From Treponema sp. UBA1793 (lineage in GTDB: Bacteria; Spirochaetota; Spirochaetia; Treponematales; Treponemataceae), in NCBI GenBank assembly GCA_002314445.1, contig DCFX01000085.1:1-41819 (forward strand): 41,819 nucleotides of DNA, in the 5' to 3' direction. The notes below the pieces were generated by a model that saw nothing but the letters and a program-made list of their open reading frames with translations, made no database searches and was not told the DNA's origin. A program made the position numbers and the translations under genes. This document shows positions 31,951 through 38,292 of this stretch, in pieces (position 1 is the stretch's first letter; every line of letters starts with the position of its first letter).

Positions 31951-33327
31951 CTATTGCACCGCAACACCTTTGAACGTCTGTCCGTTCAATTCCGTAATAT
32001 GAACAGTTACAAATGTACCTATAAGGGATTTACTGCCTGAAAATGCGACACGCTCATCCTGCGCTGTTTTGCCAAGCACTTCCGCTTTGTTGTCGCGGCT
32101 TATAGATTCGACGAGTACCTTTGCAGTGCTGCCCACGCGCTTCTGCATTTCTTCCGATGTAATCTTCAGCTGCAAATCTATAACACGCTGCAGACGTTCT
32201 TTTTTGACTTCAAGCGGAATCTGATCCGGCATGGTACAAGCCGGTGTTCCTTCCCGCGGATTATAATAGTACATGAATGCATTTTCATAACGGACCGTCT
32301 GCATCAGGCTTATGACCTCTGCAAAATCCTCTTCCGTTTCTCCGGGAAAACCGAGCATGATATCCGTCGTAAGCGACACGTCAGGTATCATCTTTCTGAT
32401 TCTGTCGACAAGTGCAAGATATGTCTCCCTGTCGTACCGCCTGTTCATTGCTTTCAGAATGCGGCTTGAACCGTGCTGGACTGGCAGATGAATATGCCGG
32501 CAGAGTACTTCATTTTCCGCAATGACGCGGATAACGTCGTCGCTTAAATCTTTGGGATGACTCGACATAAAACGCACCCAGCCTGTCGGCGAATTCGTGC
32601 TGCGCAGATGTTCTGCAATAGCTTTTAATAATTCCGCAAAATCAGTTTCACCGTCCCGGTAAGAATTAACATTCTGGCCGAGCAGCGTAATTTCTTTTAC
32701 GCCGTAGGAAGAAAGCGTGTCAAGTTCGGCAAATATTTCACTAACCGGGCGGGAAACTTCCCTGCCCCGCACGTAGGGAACAATACAGTATGTACAGAAA
32801 TTATTGCAGCCGTGCATAATCGGCACGAATGTGGAAAATGCGCCGGGTTCGTACGAAAGCGGAGCAAACATGTATCCGGGAGTATCGTCAGGAGCTGCCG
32901 CATGTGTATGCTCTTCGACTGCCGTAATAATGTCACCGAAATGCTGCTTTGCGAACGTGCCTATGACATAGTCTATAAACGGATACTCTTTCTGCAGCGA
33001 TGAGAGAAGCCGCTCTGCCATACATCCCGTCACGACAAGTGTAAGCGGTTTCGGCCCGTCCTTTACGTAATCCACTGCAGTTTCAAGAGATTTGTTCTTT
33101 GCCCCGGGCGTTCTGCTGCGTACCGCTTTTAATCCCGAATACCACCCGAGCCGGCCGAAAATGCGGTTCTCGGCGGTAGCGCGGACGGAACAGGTATTGA
33201 TGATGGCCATGTCGGCGATCTGGGAATCAGCTGCTTTACTCCAGCCGCGGGCAATGAGCAGCTGCTCAAGAGAAGCGGATTCAGCAAGATTCATTTGGCA
33301 TCCGTAAGTTTCAAAAAAATAGGTCAT
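31951..33327 (-). CDS. miaB: tRNA-2-methylthio-N6-dimethylallyladenosine synthase MiaB
   Basis: This radical-SAM methylthiotransferase adds the 2-methylthio group to i6A37 in tRNAs. It has 458 residues: the N-terminal UPF0004 domain with Cys in FETYGCQMNLAES, INTCSVRATAENR and VTGCMAER binds the auxiliary [4Fe-4S] cluster. The radical-SAM cluster motif is CNNFCTYCIVPYVRGRE. A C-terminal TRAM domain ends the protein. Its ATG overlaps the folE2 stop by four bases (ATGA), so it is the third gene of a folD-folE2-miaB operon. Confidence 0.96.
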   Translation of the reverse strand: MTYFFETYGCQMNLAESASLEQLLIARGWSKAADSQIADMAIINTCSVRATAENRIFGRLGWYSGLKAVRSRTPGAKNKSLETAVDYVKDGPKPLTLVVTGCMAERLLSSLQKEYPFIDYVIGTFAKQHFGDIITAVEEHTHAAAPDDTPGYMFAPLSYEPGAFSTFVPIMHGCNNFCTYCIVPYVRGREVSRPVSEIFAELDTLSSYGVKEITLLGQNVNSYRDGETDFAELLKAIAEHLRSTNSPTGWVRFMSSHPKDLSDDVIRVIAENEVLCRHIHLPVQHGSSRILKAMNRRYDRETYLALVDRIRKMIPDVSLTTDIMLGFPGETEEDFAEVISLMQTVRYENAFMYYYNPREGTPACTMPDQIPLEVKKERLQRVIDLQLKITSEEMQKRVGSTAKVLVESISRDNKAEVLGKTAQDERVAFSGSKSLIGTFVTVHITELNGQTFKGVAVQ

Positions 33328-34187
33328 TCGTTATATCCTTTCTGGGAAAGCGGACGGTGGCCGTATTCCGTGTAAGCGTATGCATTGTGATTGTGGATGC
33401 TCTCAAAATTTTCTGCTTCCACACTGAACCAGGCAAACGGCTTTTCTACAGGGAAAGAACGCAGACCAAGGTATACTTCGCGCACGACATCTTCGACGAA
33501 GCGCGGATTTTCGTATGCGTGCTCTGTCACCCATTTTTCGTCTTTTCTTTTAAGGACGGAATATAATCCGCCCGATGCGCAGCTTTCAATCATCGAAATG
33601 ATGTCTTCAATCCAGAAAAAATCAGAATATAATAATTTCACTTTCACAATTCCGCGCTGGTTATGCGCACCGTATCTGCTTATCGCTTTTGAACACGGAC
33701 AGAGCGTCGTAACAGGAACGGCAATCGAAATGAAAAAATTATGCACATCGTCGCCGACGCTTCCTTCGTACGAGCATGTATAACTCATAATGCCGGCTTC
33801 ACCTGATACCGGCGCTTTCTTTTCTACAAAGAACGGGAATGTTACAACGCCGTACGCATACTGAGCCGACAGACTTTCCCGTATCTCATTAAGCATCTCA
33901 AGAAAATGCTTCATCGTCAGATTGTCGTGATGTTTGTGAAAAATTTCGATAAAGCGGCTCATGTGCGTGCCTTTGTAATGATGCGGCAGATTGACGAACA
34001 GGTCTACAGTTGCAGTTGTATGCTGCGTTTTGTTTTTTTTATCAAGTACGAGTACAGGATACTCAAGTCCCCTTACCCCCACTTTCTGCAGCGGGATTTC
34101 GCGCGTATCTTCTTCATTCTGTATGTCGCGCAGGCTGCTGCTGTTTTCCCTGACGTCATTGGTCTGTTTTCCGGCTTTAGTTTCCAA
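33324..34187 (-). CDS. folE2: GTP cyclohydrolase FolE2
   Basis: FolE2 (GCYH-IB) makes 7,8-dihydroneopterin triphosphate from GTP, entering folate or queuosine synthesis. Family motifs seen: RGLEYPVLVLDK, DLFVNLPHHYKGTHMSRFIE, the catalytic-cysteine region VTTLCPCSKAISRYGAHNQRG, and the C-terminal NPRFVEDVVREV. The start is uncertain: the frame opens to an ATG at 34232 without a ribosome-binding site, while TTG at 34187 has GGAG about seven bases upstream, giving ~287 residues and an 11-nt overlap with the folD end. I use the TTG. The overlap shows translational coupling with folD. Confidence 0.93.
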   Translation of the reverse strand: METKAGKQTNDVRENSSSLRDIQNEEDTREIPLQKVGVRGLEYPVLVLDKKNKTQHTTATVDLFVNLPHHYKGTHMSRFIEIFHKHHDNLTMKHFLEMLNEIRESLSAQYAYGVVTFPFFVEKKAPVSGEAGIMSYTCSYEGSVGDDVHNFFISIAVPVTTLCPCSKAISRYGAHNQRGIVKVKLLYSDFFWIEDIISMIESCASGGLYSVLKRKDEKWVTEHAYENPRFVEDVVREVYLGLRSFPVEKPFAWFSVEAENFESIHNHNAYAYTEYGHRPLSQKGYNE

Positions 34188-35055
34188 GACATTTCTCCGC
34201 AGATTCGAGCGTATTTTCCATAAGCATTGCAATTGTCATCGGGCCTACGCCACCCGGCACAGGCGTAATATATGAAGCAATCTCTTTCACGGCATTGAAG
34301 TCTACATCTCCTGCAAGATGAAAGCCTCTCTTTTTCGCTGCATCGGGAATGCGGTTCACACCCACATCAATCACTACAGCCCCCGGTTTTACCATACCGG
34401 CAGTAACAGTATCAGGACGGCCGGCGGCGGCAATCAGAATGTCTGCCTGCCTTGTAATGTCCGTCAGGTTCTTTGTACCGGTGTGGCACACGGTAACGGT
34501 TGCGTTGCACTCCCTGCGGGCAAGCAGCAGCGCGACAGGTTTTCCGACTATATTTGACCTGCCGATTACTACTGCATGCGCTCCGTCAGTTTTTATATGC
34601 ATCTTCTGGAGCAGGACGATAATACCGTGCGGAGTACACGGAAGGGGTGCCGGATGTCCGATTACAAGATTTCCGACATTCACCGGATGAAAGCCGTCGA
34701 CGTCTTTTTCCGGGGCAATCGCCATAATCACTTTATTTTCATCAATATGATCAGGAAGCGGCAGCTGGACAAGAATACCGTGCACACTGTCGTCGTGATT
34801 CAAATCGAAAATCAGTTTTAATAAATCCGCCTCGCTTGTGTTTTCCGGGAGGTGAACGGAACGGTCGGCCATTCCGGCTTCTGCAAGCGCTTTCTGCTTG
34901 CCTGTAACGTATGAAACACTTGCCGGATTATCGCCTACAAGGATGACCGCAAGACAGGGGATAACGCCTTTGCCTTTTAACGCTGCAGTCCGATTCGCCA
35001 CATCCGCGCGGACATCGGCCGCAATTTGCTTTCCGTCTATTATTACTGCACTCAT
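34177..35055 (-). CDS. folD: Bifunctional methylene-THF dehydrogenase / methenyl-THF cyclohydrolase
   Basis: FolD interconverts 5,10-methylene-, methenyl- and 10-formyl-tetrahydrofolate in the cytoplasm. The 292-residue length is normal. Signature blocks: SVSYVTGKQKALAEAGM containing the Tyr/Lys active-site residues, HGILVQLPLPDHID, DVDGFHPVNVGNL, the Rossmann motif VIGRSNIVGKPVALLL, and the C-terminal PVPGGVGPMTIAMLMENT. The ATG at 35055 has a GGGAG site; a start at 35070 lies upstream without one. It heads the folD-folE2-miaB operon and diverges from the OmpW-like gene. Confidence 0.97.
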   Translation of the reverse strand: MSAVIIDGKQIAADVRADVANRTAALKGKGVIPCLAVILVGDNPASVSYVTGKQKALAEAGMADRSVHLPENTSEADLLKLIFDLNHDDSVHGILVQLPLPDHIDENKVIMAIAPEKDVDGFHPVNVGNLVIGHPAPLPCTPHGIIVLLQKMHIKTDGAHAVVIGRSNIVGKPVALLLARRECNATVTVCHTGTKNLTDITRQADILIAAAGRPDTVTAGMVKPGAVVIDVGVNRIPDAAKKRGFHLAGDVDFNAVKEIASYITPVPGGVGPMTIAMLMENTLESAEKCLGN

Positions 35056-35208
35056 ATGTTTCTCCCGCAAAATTCAGACTGTTCCGGCACACCGCGGAGA
35101 GCGTGTAACTTGTACCGCCTGAAATAGTTATATAATTGATAAAAAACAGAAAAAAATGGTATATTGAATATATACTATTTTCTACAAATATTCTATCAGT
35201 GAGGAAAA

Positions 35209-35793
35209 ATGAAACGGATTTTACCGCTGCTGTGCATATTTCTTTTATGCTTACCGGCAGCTTTTGCGGACGACTCAGACCAGGGTGATACATATGATGA
35301 CGGTGTATTTGAATATAAAAGGAACAGTCCCGGCGATCAGTATATGCAGATATCACTTATGGCGAATATCCCGCTTAATTTTGAAGGCCAACTGTATACC
35401 GGCGGAGCTGCACAGCTTGGATACCGCCGGTTTCTGACAAGCTGGATGGCTGTCGGCGGAGACGTTATGGTCGGCTATAATCCGACTCTCGGCAGTAATA
35501 TATTCAACTTCTGGCCGCTGACCGCGTGTGTTATGTTCCAACCGACACTCTGGCGCTTTGAATTTCCAATTTCGCTCGGAGCGGGTATTGCGTTTGAAAC
35601 ATATCAGAGCAGAAAGTATTTCCCGGGACTTGTAGTGAAACCGGAAATCGGCGTATTCTACAGGTTTTCCGACAGCTGGTCTTTCGGAATCGGTTCCGAT
35701 TTCCTGTGGATGCCTGAATGGTATTCGGACAGTAAATATAATTATGACGGTCTGTTCATGACAGCATCAATCTCCGCCCGATACCATTTTTAG
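35209..35793 (+). CDS. Small outer-membrane beta-barrel protein (OmpW-like)
   Basis: The 194-residue protein has a clear signal peptide (KRILPLLCIFLLCLPAAFA, cleavage near residue 20). The mature part alternates aromatic and polar residues in short strands (MQISLMANIPLNFEGQ, QLGYRRFLTSWMAVGGDVMV, FEFPISLGAGIAFETY, VFYRFSDSWSFGIGSDFL) and ends in a beta-signal-like ISARYHF, pointing to an eight-strand barrel such as OmpW. From memory, T. pallidum has an OmpW-like gene, TP0733, next to folD (TP0732), as here, so synteny supports the call. It is 9 nt upstream of the lipoprotein gene and probably co-transcribed with it. Confidence 0.8.
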   Translation: MKRILPLLCIFLLCLPAAFADDSDQGDTYDDGVFEYKRNSPGDQYMQISLMANIPLNFEGQLYTGGAAQLGYRRFLTSWMAVGGDVMVGYNPTLGSNIFNFWPLTACVMFQPTLWRFEFPISLGAGIAFETYQSRKYFPGLVVKPEIGVFYRFSDSWSFGIGSDFLWMPEWYSDSKYNYDGLFMTASISARYHF

Positions 35794-35802
35794 GACAATC
35801 TT

Positions 35803-36951
35803 ATGAAAATTAATAAAACAGGCAAAACTGCCGTTCTTACTTCATTACTGATTTCCACAGCTGTATTTTTTACCGGCTGTCAGGATGTTATTTATGCAAA
35901 AATTATGAATGAAGTAACGCTTGACGATGCAACAATATCCGGTTCTGTCAATTCCATCGTACGGTATACATTAAACAGTACTGAGTGTATTTTTATTGAG
36001 AACGGAAACGTGTATTATAAAGCAGCGTTGTCATCATCCCACGAAACCTGGAACGAATGTATGAGCGGACTCTCGTCCGTTTCCTACGATTACTACGGCA
36101 AAGCGTTCAACGGTACTCAGATTATAAAACTTGCAGCGGATGATACGTATTTATATGCACTCGGCATAACATATACCGAAGATGAGGACGAAGGTGATAA
36201 TGTCGCCGAAGCCGAATATCTGTATTATTACGATGGTTCGACATGGACTCAGGTTCAGAGTGTGACTGCTGGTGCTGCGACGATTTTCTGTACTAATACG
36301 CCTAATCCCGACTACAGGAAAGCGTATCTGAGGACAAGCAGCGGCGTATTCCTGCTTGACGGCAGCACGGTCGGCTCGACGGCTACAAATTCGAGCACAT
36401 CCGCATGTTCTGCCATATATAACTACTCGGACAGCATCGTCTACTTCTTTGACGAATGGGCAACGGGCTGCAACGCAAAAGAAAGCACAACATCATCATC
36501 CGATGGCAATTCATCTTTAACGATCGACAATACATCAGGTGGAACTCCGATTTATTACTACTATGCATCAGGAGATAATCTGTACTATTCAACTGATGCG
36601 TCATCTTTCTCATCATCCTATGATCTGGACATGACAAGCATCATCTCCATGGCCGTAACGAGCAACGCAATTCTGCTGGGAACCAACGGGAGCGGACTGT
36701 ACAAAGTAAGCAATTCGGACGGCATTCCCGGCAGTTCAACCGAAGATTTTGATACAAATGCAGATTCTGCGCTCGGCTCACCGTACCGCATTCTGGCCAT
36801 GCTCTGCGTGGATCCGTCACAGACGGAAACCGGCGCCATTATGTACGCCTCTGCCGATTTCTCCGGTACGTCTTCTTCAACGACGGGCGACTATGACGAC
36901 ATTGGGCTCTGGTCTTATTATCCGGGAAGAGGAAACTGGAATAGAGAATAA
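35803..36951 (+). CDS. Spirochaetal lipoprotein of unknown function
   Basis: The 382-residue protein begins with a signal peptide ending in lipobox FFTGC (Cys ~26). The rest is rich in Ser, Thr, Tyr and Asp, with repeated strand-turn patterns (YYYDGSTW, YYYASGDNLYYSTDASS, VYYKAALSSSHETW), which suggests a beta-propeller-like surface or periplasmic domain, but no family was recognised. It follows the outer-membrane protein by 9 nt, so the two may work together. Its TAA stop is directly followed by the first palindrome of the repeat region at 36953. Confidence 0.75.
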   Translation: MKINKTGKTAVLTSLLISTAVFFTGCQDVIYAKIMNEVTLDDATISGSVNSIVRYTLNSTECIFIENGNVYYKAALSSSHETWNECMSGLSSVSYDYYGKAFNGTQIIKLAADDTYLYALGITYTEDEDEGDNVAEAEYLYYYDGSTWTQVQSVTAGAATIFCTNTPNPDYRKAYLRTSSGVFLLDGSTVGSTATNSSTSACSAIYNYSDSIVYFFDEWATGCNAKESTTSSSDGNSSLTIDNTSGGTPIYYYYASGDNLYYSTDASSFSSSYDLDMTSIISMAVTSNAILLGTNGSGLYKVSNSDGIPGSSTEDFDTNADSALGSPYRILAMLCVDPSQTETGAIMYASADFSGTSSSTTGDYDDIGLWSYYPGRGNWNRE

Positions 36952-36952
36952 C

Positions 36953-37029
36953 GTAAGATTTGCATCCATGCAAATCTTACTTACCGGGAATTGGCCCGGC
37001 TCGCGCAACGAGCTCGCCGGGAATTCGTC
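36953..37029 (+). repeat. Structured repeat, copy 1 (truncated)
   Basis: It starts with a 28-nt palindrome (arms 36953-36965 and 36968-36980) identical to 24764-24791. A second hairpin follows, built from CCCGG/CCGGG and CTCG/CGAG. It breaks off before the terminator-like third hairpin found in copies 2 and 3. Confidence 0.85.
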
Positions 37030-37188
37030 GCAGCATTTGCATCCATGCAAATGCTGCTTCACGGGAATTGCCCCGGCTCGCACAACGAGCTCGCCGGGAT
37101 TCCCGTCTTGCTAAACCCGCCATCCTTGGCGGGTATTCTTTTTGCCTTAATCAGAGCGCAGGAGGCGCGCAGCTGTCGCGAATGCGTC
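37030..37188 (+). repeat. Structured repeat, copy 2 (full, 159 nt)
   Basis: Order: palindrome with outer stem GCAGC/GCTGC (37030-37057), a nested hairpin from ACGGGAAT to ATTCCCGT (about 37061-37106), a terminator-like hairpin CCCGCC-ATCCTT-GGCGGG with T-rich tail (about 37117-37145), and a shared GGAGGCGCG tail. About 90% identical to copy 3 beyond the first stem. Confidence 0.85.
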
Positions 37189-37347
37189 GCACGATTTGCT
37201 TCCCTGCAAATCGTGCTTACCGGGAATTGGCCCGGCTCGCGCAACGAGCTCGCCGGGATTCCCGTCTTGCTAAGCCCGCCATCCTTGGCGGGTATTTTTT
37301 TGCCTTAACAGGAGCACGGGAGGCGCGTAACTACTGCAATAATTGTT
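37189..37347 (+). repeat. Structured repeat, copy 3 (full)
   Basis: Same order as copy 2, beginning with a palindrome whose outer stem is GCACG/CGTGC (37189-37216). The terminator-like hairpin (about 37275-37302) has a run of eight T. Outer stem bases differ from copies 1 and 2 on both arms so pairing is kept. The 3' boundary is approximate. Confidence 0.85.
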
Positions 37348-37420
37348 TCGGAAGTACATGATTAATTCCTGCGGAAGGCATGAGTATGATTCGGATATGT
37401 ATTATAAAATTCTGCAGCAG

Positions 37421-37467
37421 GACTGTTTTCAGGGTGAAACGTGACTGGTTTCATCATGAAAACAGTC
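37421..37467 (+). other. Nested hairpin in 380-nt gene-free region
   Basis: Exact 11-bp arms (37421-37431 and 37457-37467) enclose a second stem TGAAAC/GTTTCA (37435-37440, 37448-37453). A further GTGAAA/TTTCAC pairing lies between about 37478 and 37498. No T tract follows. The rest of 37348-37690 shows no gene; function unknown. Confidence 0.65.
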
Positions 37468-37690
37468 TCATTTCAATGTGAAAGCTGTCTTGTTTCACTT
37501 TTCTACTGCCGTTCTATCCGGATGCCGCAGGAGTACGGGGTGAACAGTGCTTTTGCAGGAGAAAGTTCCTCTATCTCACCGTAAGCACAACAACGGTTGC
37601 TCAAACATACGCCGTTTAGTAAAATAGAATCAACTTTCTGGTGCACGCCTTCTGCGGACAAAGAAGGAAAGAGCAAAGGGGGATCTCATA

Positions 37691-37906
37691 GTGCAAATAC
37701 TATGGACATTTGAGGACAAAGATAAATTAAATCCTTTTCTGGAAGTACTCAGAGATACTAATATCTCATATGAATTGCTGTTAAAAGGTAAACAAATTGT
37801 ATCTGATGAAGGCTTAATACTTGCAGTAGACGAAAGTGACTACAAAAGGGCGAAGAAAATTCTTTTGGGTTATCGTAAAAGGATCAGTAACAGGCACAAT
37901 CAGTGA
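37691..37906 (+). CDS. DUF2007-like small protein
   Basis: The 71-residue protein begins at a GTG with a GGGGG ribosome-binding site. Its pattern (a helix after the first strand, DTNISYELLLKGKQIV, then ILAVDESDYKRAKKILLGY) resembles the DUF2007 'putative signal-transducing protein' fold, in which a strand-helix-strand unit ends in a VP/VD-E-DYxxAKxIL helix. No signal peptide. The role is not known. It stands alone, with long gene-free stretches on both sides, and is followed by a weak terminator at 37913-37937. Confidence 0.7.
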   Translation: MQILWTFEDKDKLNPFLEVLRDTNISYELLLKGKQIVSDEGLILAVDESDYKRAKKILLGYRKRISNRHNQ

Positions 37907-37912
37907 CCCTTC

Positions 37913-37937
37913 AGGAGTGCATATACTCCTTCTTTTC
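37913..37937 (+). terminator. Weak terminator-like hairpin after the DUF2007-like gene
   Basis: AGGAGT (37913-37918) pairs with ACTCCT (37926-37931), followed by TCTTTT. Short stem, moderate T tract. Confidence 0.4.
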
Positions 37938-38049
37938 CGGTCCGATACTAGTGGGTAAAAAAATAACATTCCACGACATAGAATTTAAAAAACACCGTCA
38001 GTAAATTTAAAATTCCTCGCTATGGAAATCTAAATTTCTTGCCATGGTA

Positions 38050-38159
38050 CGTAACATTCCATGGCGTAGTACGTAACATTCCATGGCGTAGTACGTAACA
38101 TTCCATGGCGTAGTACGTAACATTCCATGACGTAGTACGCAACATTCCATGACGTGCAA
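38050..38159 (+). repeat. Five tandem 22-bp repeats
   Basis: Units at 38050, 38072, 38094, 38116 and 38138. The first three are identical; the fourth has one change and the fifth four. Each contains CATTCCATG and is bounded by TACG/CGTA. A degenerate copy (AACATTCCACGACATAG) lies at about 37966-37982, and another partial end before the first unit. Twenty-two bp is two DNA turns, suggesting a protein-binding array. The rest of 37938-38276 has no gene. Confidence 0.9.
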
Positions 38160-38276
38160 TTTTACCATATTGCCTGCCTTATTTATTCCTTAAAATAATC
38201 ACTGATACACACCTCACGGTAACAAAATCCGGCACTTTCCCAAAGAGTGCTCTTACTGGTCTCGATTTCATCTTTC

Positions 38277-38285
38277 TGCTATACT
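38277..38285 (+). promoter_or_regulatory. Extended -10 promoter immediately before rarA
   Basis: TGC followed by TATACT (38280-38285) forms an extended -10. Only seven bases separate it from the ATG at 38293, so the transcript would start at or next to the start codon. No ribosome-binding site is present, consistent with a leaderless mRNA. Confidence 0.5.
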
Positions 38286-38292
38286 TTTATAT

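Noticed and set aside
36960..37361. Open frames of 105 and 133 codons across the structured repeats
   Set aside because: Their translations are just the repeat read twice or three times (PGSRNELAGIPVLL...), in more than one frame, with no ribosome-binding site; the conserved property is stem pairing, not protein.
38050..38159. Tandem repeats as a CRISPR array
   Set aside because: Units are directly adjacent with no unique spacers, and no cas genes are present.
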